Positions 5,240 to 13,293 of a stretch of 13,442 nucleotides of DNA are shown in pieces; within the stretch, counting starts at the first letter, position 1; every line of letters begins with the position of its first letter. The notes under the pieces are model-generated. The model was not told the DNA's origin, searched no databases, and saw nothing but the letters and a program-made list of their open reading frames with translations. The stretch is from JAATGA01 sp047605605. GTDB lineage: Bacteria; Pseudomonadota; Alphaproteobacteria; Rhodobacterales; Rhodobacteraceae. The position numbers were made by a program, and so were the translations under genes. Where the stretch lies: contig JASGFG010000092.1 of assembly GCA_047605605.1 (NCBI GenBank), positions 1-13,442 on the forward strand, given 5' to 3'.

Positions 5240-6505
5240 ATGACGAGCGTGGCAAATCTTCAGCCCGAACCGGCACCGATCGTTGCCTGCACGATCTCTC
5301 GTGACGTGCAGAACTTCGATCTGCTGATCGACGACATGGAACTGGAACTGGGCGAAAGCTGGGGCGACCTGTCCTTTGACGACGCGCTGGTCTTTCTGGA
5401 ACAACCCGATTCGGCGGGTCTGGAATTCGTGGCCATCGCCGTCAACGCGACGGACGAAAGCGATCTGGGCCGGATCTCGCAGATCATCACCACGGCAAAG
5501 GCCCGCGGTATCAAGGTCATCCTGATTGCCGATCAGGTGGGACCGATTGCGCTGCACCAGCTGTTGCGGCTGGGGGCCGAGGATTTCGTGCCCTATCCGC
5601 TGCCCGAAGGCGCCTTGCACGAGGCGATCGAGCGCATTCGCAAGCCTGCGCCCCCGCCCGTCGCGGTCGTGACGCCGGTGGCCGACCCGGCCGAGGCTGC
5701 GGCCCCCAGCTTCAAGGCCAAGGGCGACCGCAATGGCGTGGTCCTGCCCGTTCACGGTCTGGCCGGGGGGACGGGCGCCTCGACCTTTGCCACGAACCTG
5801 GCCTGGGAACTGGCGACCATCGGCAAGGATGCGCCGCGTGTCTGCCTGCTGGATCTGGATTTCCAGTATGGCTCCATCGCCACCTATCTGGACCTGCCGC
5901 GCAAAGAGACCGTCTATGAGCTTCTGGGCGACATGGAATCGGCCGACAGCGATTCCCTGCTTCAGGCGATGCTGACCTTCAACGACAAGCTGCATGTGCT
6001 GACCGCGCCGTCCGACATGCTGCCGCTGGACATCGTTTCGCCGCATGACGTGGCCAAGCTGATCGACATGGCGCAGGCGAACTTTGATTTCGTCATCATC
6101 GACATGCCCAAGACCATCGTGGCCTGGACCGAATCTGTCCTGAACCGGGCGCATGTGTATTTCGCGCTGCTGGAACTGGACCTGCGGTCGGCGCAGAACG
6201 TGCTTCGGCTGCTGCGTGCGCTGAAGGCCGAGGGGCTGCCGCATGAAAAGCTGCGCTATGTGCTGAACCGCGCGCCCAAGTTCACCGACCTGGCCGCCAA
6301 GGGTCGGGTGAAGCGGATGGCCGAAAGCCTGGACATCGACATCGAGCTGCAACTGCCTGACGGCGGGGCGCAGATCACCCAGGCCAACGATCACGGTCTG
6401 CCGCTGGCCGAGAATGCGGGCAAGAACCCGCTGCGCAAGGAATTGCAGAAACTGGCGAAGTCGCTGTTCGACCTGAACCGCGCGGTCGAGGCCGGGAAGA
6501 ACTGA
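5240..6505 (+). CDS. cpaE: CpaE/TadZ-type ParA-like pilus localisation ATPase
   Basis: This 421-residue cytoplasmic protein is of the CpaE/TadZ type, which positions the tad machine at a cell site. Residues about 14-133 resemble a receiver fold but lack convincing phosphoacceptor and lysine positions (FVAIAVNA in strand 3, VPYPLPEG near the end). Residues 165-410 form a MinD/ParA-like ATPase. Its phosphate loop reads GLAGGTGASTFATNLA (173-188), so the usual lysine of GKST is Ala180. LLDLDFQYGS (203-212) and FVIIDMPK (284-291) correspond to the switch and Walker B strands. The frame opens at TTG 5138/ATG 5141, but the added residues are basic and family-atypical and span a stem-loop; ATG 5240, with AAGGA 9 bases upstream, is preferred. 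The cpaF start is 29 bases downstream. Confidence 0.92.
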   Translation: MTSVANLQPEPAPIVACTISRDVQNFDLLIDDMELELGESWGDLSFDDALVFLEQPDSAGLEFVAIAVNATDESDLGRISQIITTAKARGIKVILIADQVGPIALHQLLRLGAEDFVPYPLPEGALHEAIERIRKPAPPPVAVVTPVADPAEAAAPSFKAKGDRNGVVLPVHGLAGGTGASTFATNLAWELATIGKDAPRVCLLDLDFQYGSIATYLDLPRKETVYELLGDMESADSDSLLQAMLTFNDKLHVLTAPSDMLPLDIVSPHDVAKLIDMAQANFDFVIIDMPKTIVAWTESVLNRAHVYFALLELDLRSAQNVLRLLRALKAEGLPHEKLRYVLNRAPKFTDLAAKGRVKRMAESLDIDIELQLPDGGAQITQANDHGLPLAENAGKNPLRKELQKLAKSLFDLNRAVEAGKN

Positions 6506-6534
6506 TCCCGCGCCGCGAATATTGGGGGTAACGA

Positions 6535-7989
6535 ATGTTTTCGCGTTTCAAGAAGGCCGACGAGGCAAAACCCGCGCCGGTGGCGCGGGTGGTATGGGGG
6601 GCGCCGCCGGCGCGCGCCGATGTTGCGGCAAAGCCGGTTCTGGCGACCGCCCGCCCCGCCACCCCCGCGAGCGCGCCCCGTCCCGCGGCCGAGGCCGTCG
6701 CCTCGGACAAGGAGAAGAAGCGCAAGGACCGGCTTCAGGAACTGAAGGTTGAACTGCACAAGCGGCTGCTGGACAACCTGAACCTTGCCGCGCTGGAGCA
6801 CGCCTCCGAAGCCAGCCTGAAGCAGGAGATCGCCTCGATCACCAGCGAGGCACTGGAGGAAATCTCGGTCGCGCTGAACAAGGACGACCGCGTTACCCTG
6901 AACCAGGAGCTTTACGACGAGGTCATGGGTCTTGGCCCGCTGGAGCCGCTGCTCAAGGACGAATCCGTCAACGACATTCTGGTCAATGGCCCGAACCGCA
7001 TCTTTGTGGAACGCGGCGGCAAGCTGGTGCTGACCGACATCACCTTCAAGGACGAACGCCACCTGCTGCGGATCATCGACAAGATCGTGTCCGCCGTGGG
7101 CCGCCGGGTCGATGAATCGAACCCCTATTGCGACGCGCGCCTGGCCGATGGCAGCCGCTTCAACTGCATGGTGCCGCCGGTGGCGGTGGACGGATCGCTG
7201 GTTTCCATCCGGAAATTCAAGAAGGACAAGCTGGGCATCCAGGATCTGGTGAAGTTCGGCGCCTTTACCGAGGAGATGGCTGCATACCTGCAAGCGGCCG
7301 TGTCGACGCGCCTGAACATCATCGTGTCCGGCGGGACGGGTTCGGGGAAAACCACCACGCTGAACGCGCTGTCCTCGTTCATCGACAATACCGAACGGGT
7401 GCTGACCATCGAGGATACGGCCGAACTTCAGCTGCAACAGGTCCATGTCGGCCGGATGGAAAGCCGCCCGCCGAACGTCGAGGGCAAGGGCGCCGTCACG
7501 CAGCGCGACTGTCTGAGGAACGCCCTGCGGATGCGCCCCGACCGGATCATCGTGGGCGAAACCCGCGGCGAAGAGGTCATCGATATGTTGCAGGCGATGA
7601 ACACCGGCCACGACGGGTCGATGACCACGATCCACGCCAACAGCGCGCGCGACGGCATCAGCCGTCTGGAAAACATGGTCGCCATGGCCGGGATCGAAAT
7701 GCCGTTGAAAGCCGTGCGGGCCCAGATTTCCAGCGCGGTCAACCTGATCGTGCAGGCCAGCCGTCTTCAGGACGGGTCGCGGCGGATGATCTCCATCACC
7801 GAGATCACCGGGATGGAGGGCGAGGTCATCTCGATGCAGGAGGTGTTCCGCTATGAACGCCTGGGCATCGAGCCTTCGGGCAAGATCATCGGCCGTTTCA
7901 ACGCCACCGGCGTGCGCAGCCATTATTCCGAACGGTTCCGCCAGTGGGGCTTTGACCTGCCGGCGTCGATCTACGAACCCATCGTGTAA
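6535..7989 (+). CDS. cpaF: Tad pilus motor ATPase CpaF/TadA
   Basis: This 484-residue secretion ATPase (VirB11/GspE superfamily) powers pilus assembly from the cytoplasmic face. After a Pro/Ala-rich low-complexity N-terminus (11-55) and a helical N-terminal domain (60-135), the RecA-like core contains all expected motifs. These are Walker A GGTGSGKT (266-273, Lys272), the Asp box TIEDTAEL (291-298), Walker B RIIVGETRGEE (337-347) and the His box GHDGSMTTIHANS (358-370). Length is normal for CpaF. ATG 6535 has GGGGGT 5 bases upstream. The stop codon contributes to the Shine-Dalgarno of tadB 9 bases later, showing tight coupling with the platform genes. Members of this family work with TadB and TadC, and may drive both extension and retraction. 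Confidence 0.97.
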   Translation: MFSRFKKADEAKPAPVARVVWGAPPARADVAAKPVLATARPATPASAPRPAAEAVASDKEKKRKDRLQELKVELHKRLLDNLNLAALEHASEASLKQEIASITSEALEEISVALNKDDRVTLNQELYDEVMGLGPLEPLLKDESVNDILVNGPNRIFVERGGKLVLTDITFKDERHLLRIIDKIVSAVGRRVDESNPYCDARLADGSRFNCMVPPVAVDGSLVSIRKFKKDKLGIQDLVKFGAFTEEMAAYLQAAVSTRLNIIVSGGTGSGKTTTLNALSSFIDNTERVLTIEDTAELQLQQVHVGRMESRPPNVEGKGAVTQRDCLRNALRMRPDRIIVGETRGEEVIDMLQAMNTGHDGSMTTIHANSARDGISRLENMVAMAGIEMPLKAVRAQISSAVNLIVQASRLQDGSRRMISITEITGMEGEVISMQEVFRYERLGIEPSGKIIGRFNATGVRSHYSERFRQWGFDLPASIYEPIV

Positions 7990-7998
7990 GGAACGGCC

Positions 7999-8967
7999 AT
8001 GCAGATCAGTGCCGCACCGCTTGTCTATATCGTCATCTTCGTCGCCGTTCTGGTGCTGGTCGAAGGCATCTATCTGACGGTCTTCGGCAAATCCATCAGC
8101 CTGAACAGCCGCATGACCCGGCGGCTGGCGCTGCTGGAAAAGAACCACAACCGCGAACAGGTGCTGGAACAACTCCGCAAGGAGATGAGCCAGCACATGA
8201 ATTCCAAGGGCATCCCGCTGTATTCCATCCTGGCCGACAAGGCGCAGAAGGCGAACATCGCCTTTTCGCCCAAGGCGCTGATCGGGATCATGGTGGTGCT
8301 TTCGGCCTTTGCCTTTCTGGGCCTGACGGTCGGCACCTCGGCGGCGCTGCCGGTGCGGATCGTCGTCGCCCTGGCGATGGGGGTGGGCGGCGTCTACAAA
8401 TGGGTCGCCAAGAAGGCCAGCAAGCGCATGGATCTTCTGGAGGAACAGCTTCCCGATGCGGTGGAGCTGATGGTCCGGTCGCTGCGGGTGGGGCATCCGC
8501 TGTCCAGCGCGCTGGCCATCGTGGCAAAGGAGGTTCCCGATCCCCTGGGCACCGAATTCGGCATGATCGGCGACGAGGCCGCCTATGGCCGCGACGTGAC
8601 CGAATGCCTCAAGTCCTTTGCCGAACGGATGGACAGCCAGGACCTGCGCTTTCTGGCCGTGGCCGTCGCCATCCAGCAGCAGTCGGGCGGTAACCTGGCC
8701 GAGATCCTGGACGGTCTGGCCAAGGTGATCCGTGCCCGGTTCAAGTTGTTCCGCCGCGTCAAGGCCATCACCGCCGAGGCGAAATGGTCGGGCATGTTCC
8801 TGTCCGGCTTTCCCATCCTGGCGATGATCGCCATCAGCGTGCTGAAGCCCGACTATTACGACAAGGTCAAGGAAACCTCGGCCTTCGTTCCGACCGCGCT
8901 GGTCGTGGGCGTGCTGTTGCTGTGCAACGTCGTCTACATGCGCTTCATGGTCAATATCAAGGTTTAA
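7999..8967 (+). CDS. tadB: Tad inner-membrane platform protein TadB
   Basis: This 322-residue polytopic inner-membrane protein has a T2SS F-type domain and is the platform on which CpaF acts. Hydrophobic segments are seen at about 7-29, 93-115, 118-135, 262-282 and 297-317. The cytoplasmic F domain (about 145-260) shows the family signature LPDAVELMVRSLRVGHPLSSAL in pieces between 151 and 172, and QQQSGGNLAEILDGL (227-240). The start has AAGGA overlapping the cpaF stop. tadC begins 5 bases after the stop. TadB is distinguished from TadC by gene order and by the RVGHPLSSAL form of the motif. Confidence 0.95.
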   Translation: MQISAAPLVYIVIFVAVLVLVEGIYLTVFGKSISLNSRMTRRLALLEKNHNREQVLEQLRKEMSQHMNSKGIPLYSILADKAQKANIAFSPKALIGIMVVLSAFAFLGLTVGTSAALPVRIVVALAMGVGGVYKWVAKKASKRMDLLEEQLPDAVELMVRSLRVGHPLSSALAIVAKEVPDPLGTEFGMIGDEAAYGRDVTECLKSFAERMDSQDLRFLAVAVAIQQQSGGNLAEILDGLAKVIRARFKLFRRVKAITAEAKWSGMFLSGFPILAMIAISVLKPDYYDKVKETSAFVPTALVVGVLLLCNVVYMRFMVNIKV

Positions 8968-8972
8968 GGATC

Positions 8973-9935
8973 ATGGATAAAATCAACGACTTGATCACGA
9001 ATCTGCTGGGTCCGGCCGGGCCGCTGATGCTGGTCCTGGGCGCGGGCGTGCTGCTGATCGCGATTGCGGTTCCGCTGTTGCTGCGCAAACCCGAGGAGCC
9101 GTTCGACAAGCTGAAGATCCAGCGCGAGGCGGGCAAGCCCAAGGGCGGGCAGACGGCGCTGCGGCGGGGCGACAAGACCGACAAGCTGGAGAAATTCGCG
9201 AACTTCCTGGAGCCGCAGGATGCGGCGACCATGTCGGCCTCGCGGCTCAAGATGCTTCGGGCGGGGTATCGCGCCAAGAACGCGGTGCGGATGTTCCACT
9301 TTGCCCAGTTCTCGCTGGGGATCGGGGCGCTGGTCCTGGGCCTGATCTATGCCCTGGTCAACGCCGCGCAGCGCGAGGTCGGCACGCAGTTCATGATCCT
9401 GTCGACCATCATTCCGGGCGCCGTCGGCTATTACCTGCCGATCTACTGGGTGAACCGGCGCGCGCAGAAACGGCAGGCCGAAATCGTCGCCGGTTTCCCC
9501 GATGCGCTGGACATGATGCTGGTCTGCGTCGAGGCGGGCCAGTCGCTGGACCAGTCGATCCTGCGCGTCGCGCGCGAAACCAAGGCCGGCTATCCCGCCC
9601 TGGGCGAAGAGTTCGAGATGGTCAGTCAGGAGGTCAAGGCCGGGCGCGAACGGGTGGCCGTGCTGAAGGACATGGCCGAACGCGTGGGCATTCCCGATGT
9701 GGCGTCCTTTGTGACCACCCTGATCCAGTCGGCGACCTTTGGCACCTCGATCGCCGAGGCGCTTCGCGTTTATTCGGCAGAAATGCGTGACAAGCGCGTG
9801 ATGCGCGCCGAAGAGAAGGCGAACCTCTTGCCCACCAAGCTGACGCTGGGCACAATGCTGTTCACGGTGCCGCCGCTGCTGATCATCCTGATCGGGCCGT
9901 CGGTCTATGGCATCGCGACGCAACTCGGGAAGTAA
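8973..9935 (+). CDS. tadC: Tad inner-membrane platform protein TadC
   Basis: This 320-residue second platform protein is homologous to TadB. Hydrophobic segments lie at about 15-37, 111-129, 138-158 and 290-314. The F-type domain carries FPDALDMMLVCVEAGQSL (175-192) and the SATFGTSIAEALRVYS stretch (253-268). The start at ATG 8973 follows the tadB stop by 5 bases, with AAGGA (8966-8970) overlapping that stop. Open frame upstream of the ATG lies inside tadB and is not coding. TadB and TadC are thought to form the hetero-oligomeric membrane core that transmits motor motion to pilin. tadD follows after 12 bases. Confidence 0.95.
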   Translation: MDKINDLITNLLGPAGPLMLVLGAGVLLIAIAVPLLLRKPEEPFDKLKIQREAGKPKGGQTALRRGDKTDKLEKFANFLEPQDAATMSASRLKMLRAGYRAKNAVRMFHFAQFSLGIGALVLGLIYALVNAAQREVGTQFMILSTIIPGAVGYYLPIYWVNRRAQKRQAEIVAGFPDALDMMLVCVEAGQSLDQSILRVARETKAGYPALGEEFEMVSQEVKAGRERVAVLKDMAERVGIPDVASFVTTLIQSATFGTSIAEALRVYSAEMRDKRVMRAEEKANLLPTKLTLGTMLFTVPPLLIILIGPSVYGIATQLGK

Positions 9936-9947
9936 GGGGCCCGCCAA

Positions 9948-10520
9948 TTGTCCTTCCGCCCTGCGGGCCTTTGCGCCTTGGGTATGATCCTGCTGGCCGC
10001 CTGTTCTTCAGGCGGCTTTCGAGCATCGGGCGATGCCGCGCGCAATCTGGCGCCGGGCGCCGATGGCAGCGAAACGGGGGTCGACGGCCTGCTGGTCGGG
10101 CATCGCCTGATGGAGGCGGGCGAATACGAGCTGGCGCTGAAGGCCTATCTGCGCGCCGCGTCCGAACAGGGGATCAATTCCGACGTGCTGTCCGCGCTTG
10201 GCGCGGCCAACCTGCATCTGGGCCGTCTGGGCCAGGCCGAGGCGCTGTTGCGCAAGGCGGTCGAGACGGACGAACGCAACGTGCCCGCGCTGAACAACCT
10301 GGGCGTCGTGCTGATGGAAAGGGGCAAGCTGGGCGAGGCGCGGATGGTCTTTCAGAACGCCTATGCGCTGGACAGTGGCGAATCCGACTCGATCCGCGAA
10401 AATCTGCGGCTGGCTATCGCGAAAACGGAATCGCCCGTGTATGGTGAGCCGAAAGAAGATCCGAAGTTTTCCCTCGTGCGGCGCGGGCAGGGCGAATACG
10501 TGCTTCTGTCGCAGCTCTGA
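9948..10520 (+). CDS. tadD: TadD-type TPR lipoprotein (TTG start)
   Basis: This 190-residue lipoprotein with tetratricopeptide repeats is of the TadD type, thought to help secretin assembly as a pilotin-like factor. The start is a TTG at 9948. It has AAGGGG (9934-9939) 8 bases upstream and produces a proper lipoprotein signal (Arg at residue 4, hydrophobic ILLAAC, acylated Cys19). The first ATG (9984) would leave only six residues before that cysteine, which is too short. TPR-like helices occupy about 47-73, 79-109 and 113-146, with the LNNLGVVLMERGKLGEA motif at 115-131. The C-terminal tail (150-190) is polar. It lies 12 bases after tadC and is probably translationally coupled. Confidence 0.9.
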   Translation: MSFRPAGLCALGMILLAACSSGGFRASGDAARNLAPGADGSETGVDGLLVGHRLMEAGEYELALKAYLRAASEQGINSDVLSALGAANLHLGRLGQAEALLRKAVETDERNVPALNNLGVVLMERGKLGEARMVFQNAYALDSGESDSIRENLRLAIAKTESPVYGEPKEDPKFSLVRRGQGEYVLLSQL

Positions 10521-10566
10521 CCGGGGGAGGACCGAGCCAGACCCGAGCAGTCACAAAGGACGCAAA

Positions 10567-11409
10567 ATGCGCCACCCTGTCATCCTCGCGCTGTGCCTTG
10601 GCACGGTCGCGCTCAGCGCCTGTCAGCGGAATAGCGACGCAGAGGTGCAACGCGCGATCAAGAGCGTGAACGTCATCGACGAATCCAACCTGAACGACAT
10701 CATGCTGACCGTGGGCGACCCGAAGGAAGCGGTCTCCTACTTTCAGAATGCCGTATCGCAGTCACCCGACCGCATCGACCTGAAACGCGGTCTGGCGAAA
10801 TCGCTGATCCGGGCGAACCAGCCGACGCAGGCGGTTTCGGTCTGGCAACAGATCGCAGCCTCGCCCCAGGGCACCAGCGACGACCGCGTGGCGCTGGCCG
10901 ATGCGCTGATCCGCACCAACAACTGGGCGGGGGCCGAGGCCGAGCTGAACAAGGTGCCCCCCACCTTCGAGACCTTCGAGCGTTACCGGCTGGAGGCCAT
11001 GGTGGCCGACAGCAAGAAGAACTGGAAGAAGGCCGACAGTTTCTATGAAATCGCGACCGGGCTGACGACCAAGCCCTCGGGCGTGCTGAACAACTGGGGC
11101 TTTTCCAAGCTGACGCGCGGCGATGCGGCGGGGGCGGAAAAGTTGTTCTCCGAGGCGCTGACCTACGAGCCGTCGCTGTTCACCGCCAAGAACAATCTTG
11201 TGCTGGCCCGCGCGGCGCAGCGCAAATACGATCTGCCCGTCATCCAGATGACGCAGACCGAACAGGCCGAACTGCTGTATACGATGGCGCTGGCCGCCAT
11301 CAAGCAGGGGGATACGGCGGTGGGCAAAAACCTGTTGAATGCCGCCATCGAAACCCATCCGCAACATTTCGAGGCCGCGACCCGCAGCCTGGAAGCACTG
11401 GGGGGCTGA
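10567..11409 (+). CDS. Second TPR lipoprotein of the tad locus
   Basis: This 280-residue lipoprotein has a signal peptide ending in the lipobox LSAC (acylated Cys19). Helical repeats fill most of the mature chain, at about 48-66, 70-98, 105-128, 138-167, 174-202 and 235-270. Several fit the TPR pattern, for example VLNNWGFSKLTRGDAAGAEKLF across 173-194. It is longer than tadD and only broadly similar, so it is a second TadD-like factor and not a simple duplicate. AAAGGA (10555-10560) is 6 bases upstream of the ATG. The gap to cpaA is 4 bases. A role in outer-membrane assembly of the secretin or OmpA-like protein is inferred from context only. Confidence 0.88.
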   Translation: MRHPVILALCLGTVALSACQRNSDAEVQRAIKSVNVIDESNLNDIMLTVGDPKEAVSYFQNAVSQSPDRIDLKRGLAKSLIRANQPTQAVSVWQQIAASPQGTSDDRVALADALIRTNNWAGAEAELNKVPPTFETFERYRLEAMVADSKKNWKKADSFYEIATGLTTKPSGVLNNWGFSKLTRGDAAGAEKLFSEALTYEPSLFTAKNNLVLARAAQRKYDLPVIQMTQTEQAELLYTMALAAIKQGDTAVGKNLLNAAIETHPQHFEAATRSLEALGG

Positions 11410-11413
11410 CCGA

Positions 11414-11920
11414 ATGATCCCGGTTCAGGCCGCCTGGGCCTTTTTGCCGTTTGTCGCCGCCATCGGCCTCTATGTCGCGTGGAGCGACATGAAGTCGATG
11501 CGCATTCCCAACATCGCCTGCCTGGCCCTGGCCGCGGTATATCTGATCGTCGGGCCGATGGTTCTGCCCCTGGCCGACTGGGGCTGGGGCTGGCTGATCG
11601 GGCTGGTGGTGCTGGTCATCGGCTTTGGCCTGAACGCGGGCGGGCTGGTCGGCGGGGGCGATGCGAAATTCGCCGCCGCCATGGCGCCTTTCTTTGTCAA
11701 ATCGGCCTGGATGCCGGTGCTGGGGCTGTTCGCCGCCTGTGTTCTGGCGGCCTTTGTCCTGCACCGCATCCTGCGCGCCATTCCGGCCGTCAGGCGCGCG
11801 ACGCCGGGCTGGACCAGCTGGGATCACATCAAGTTCCCGATGGGAATGGCGCTGTCTGCGACCATCGTCATCCACCTTGTTCTTGTGATCTGCGCCGGCT
11901 CTGCCGCGGCTGCACCATAA
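11414..11920 (+). CDS. cpaA: Prepilin peptidase CpaA/TadV
   Basis: This 168-residue polytopic inner-membrane aspartic protease (A24 family, short form without the N-methyltransferase domain) processes tad prepilins. Two catalytic aspartates are recognisable: Asp25 in SDMKSMRIPN (24-33) and Asp83 in the GxGD-type motif GGGDAKF (80-86). Hydrophobic segments lie at about 5-22, 34-52, 57-75, 98-118 and 145-163. The frame opens upstream, but ATG 11414, 4 bases after the preceding stop and 8 bases after a GGGGGG tract, is the sensible start. The substrates are presumably the two prepilins at the other end of the cluster. In many tad loci this gene sits next to flp; here it is near the distal end. 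Confidence 0.95.
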   Translation: MIPVQAAWAFLPFVAAIGLYVAWSDMKSMRIPNIACLALAAVYLIVGPMVLPLADWGWGWLIGLVVLVIGFGLNAGGLVGGGDAKFAAAMAPFFVKSAWMPVLGLFAACVLAAFVLHRILRAIPAVRRATPGWTSWDHIKFPMGMALSATIVIHLVLVICAGSAAAAP

Positions 11921-11935
11921 TCTTGCCGCAACCAG

Positions 11936-11974
11936 TGGCGATGATCCGGCCTGATTGTTGCCGGAGCATCGCCG
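11936..11974 (+). promoter_or_regulatory. Stem-loop sequestering the RBS of the AAA+ gene
   Basis: GGCGATG (11937-11943) pairs with CATCGCC (11967-11973); then, after a 2x2 internal loop, CCGGC (11946-11950) pairs with GCCGG (11960-11964) around a 9-base loop. T11936 and G11974 add a wobble pair. The only good Shine-Dalgarno, GGAG (11963-11966), lies half in the inner stem and half in the internal loop, and the ATG starts right after the stem. No T tract follows, so this is not an intrinsic terminator. A translational switch or thermometer-like element is inferred. Confidence 0.55.
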
Positions 11975-13291
11975 ATGAACATGCAGACGCCCCCCCCTGG
12001 CGTGACCCCGCCGCCCACGCCAAAGACCTTGGCCGAGGTGGGAATTTCCGTCGTCATGATGCGGGACATCCTGCTGAAGACGATGTTCCGCATGAACCTG
12101 GATCTGGTCAGCCAGATCGCGCGGGTGATCTGCCTGCCGGTGCAGCTGACGCAGGAACTGATCGACCTGGCCCGCAGCCAGCGCCTGCTTGAGGCCACGG
12201 GGACGCTGCACGCCACCTCTGGCAACGAGATGGGCTATCAGCTGACCGATGGCGGCAAGTCCCGCGCGCTGGATGCGCTGGCGCAGTCGGAATACTACGG
12301 CGCGGTTCCGGTGCCGCTGCCCGGCTATCACGAACAGATGAAACGCCAGTCGGTCAGGGACATCCGGCTGACCCGGACCGAGCTGATGAAGGGCATGGGC
12401 CATCTGATCCTGCCGCCGGATCTGATCAGCAACCTTGGCCCCGCGGTCACTTCGGGCCGGTCGATCCTGATGTATGGCCCGCCGGGCAACGGGAAATCCA
12501 GTATCTCGAACGGCATCCGGGCGGCACTGGGCGACAAGATCTATATTCCCCGCGCCATCGAATATTCCGGGCAGGTGATCACGGTCTACGACCCGATCGT
12601 GCACTCCAAGGCCGAGGAGGCGGTGGACGACCCCAACAGCCTGCGGCGCACCTCGAACCGGTTCGACAACCGCTATGTCTATTGCGAGCGTCCGACGGTG
12701 ATCACCGGGGGCGAATTGACACTGGACATGCTGGACCTGAAATACAACCCCACGGCACGGACCTATCAGGCGCCCCTGCAACTGAAATCCTCGGGCGGGA
12801 TCTTCATCGTCGACGACCTGGGCCGCCAGCAGGAACCGCCGCAAAAGCTGGTCAACCGCTGGATCGTCCCGCTGGAGGAAAGCCGCGACATCCTGGCGCT
12901 GCAATCGGGTGAAAAGTTCACCGTGCCCTTCGACACGCTGGTGATCTTTTCCACCAACTTTCACCCGAACGAGATTTTCGATGGTGCGGCCCTTCGCCGG
13001 ATCTTCTTCAAGATCAAGATCGACGGCCCCAATCAGGAAATGTTCCTGAAGATCTTTGCCATGGTGGCGAAGAAAAAGGGAATGCCCCTGAACGAGGCGG
13101 CGCTGATCCATCTGCTGAAGGTCAAATATCCGACCATCAACATGAATTTCGCTAACTATCAGCCGGTCTTCCTGATCGACCAGATGATTTCCATCTGCGA
13201 GTTCGAGAACATCCCCTATCAGATGACGCCCGAACTGATCGACCGCGCCTGGGGCAACATGTTCGTGAAGGACGAAACGATCGCGAAATAA
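11975..13291 (+). CDS. AAA+ ATPase with winged-helix-like N-domain
   Basis: This 438-residue protein has no gene name I can assign. A Pro-rich start (5-16) precedes a helical, winged-helix-like domain at about 18-105 (LPVQLTQELIDLARSQRLLEA, then a wing GYQLTDGGKSRA at 87-98). The AAA+ core follows: Walker A GPPGNGKS (168-175, Lys174), Walker B IFIVDD (276-281, with Asp where Glu is usual), sensor 1 FSTN (325-328) and an arginine-rich segment ALRRI (339-343). The C-terminal domain (about 352-435) is helical. No membrane segment or signal is seen, so it is cytoplasmic. ATG 11975 has GGAG 8 bases upstream inside a stem-loop. It follows the prepilin peptidase on the same strand. It could be a remodeller for the pilus machine or a regulator, but no function is demonstrated. 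Confidence 0.85.
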   Translation: MNMQTPPPGVTPPPTPKTLAEVGISVVMMRDILLKTMFRMNLDLVSQIARVICLPVQLTQELIDLARSQRLLEATGTLHATSGNEMGYQLTDGGKSRALDALAQSEYYGAVPVPLPGYHEQMKRQSVRDIRLTRTELMKGMGHLILPPDLISNLGPAVTSGRSILMYGPPGNGKSSISNGIRAALGDKIYIPRAIEYSGQVITVYDPIVHSKAEEAVDDPNSLRRTSNRFDNRYVYCERPTVITGGELTLDMLDLKYNPTARTYQAPLQLKSSGGIFIVDDLGRQQEPPQKLVNRWIVPLEESRDILALQSGEKFTVPFDTLVIFSTNFHPNEIFDGAALRRIFFKIKIDGPNQEMFLKIFAMVAKKKGMPLNEAALIHLLKVKYPTINMNFANYQPVFLIDQMISICEFENIPYQMTPELIDRAWGNMFVKDETIAK

Positions 13292-13293
13292 GA

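Noticed and set aside
6391..8496. Minus-strand open frame of 701 codons opposite cpaF and tadB
   Set aside because: It runs opposite genes with complete motif sets and has shadow-type composition with no recognisable domain.
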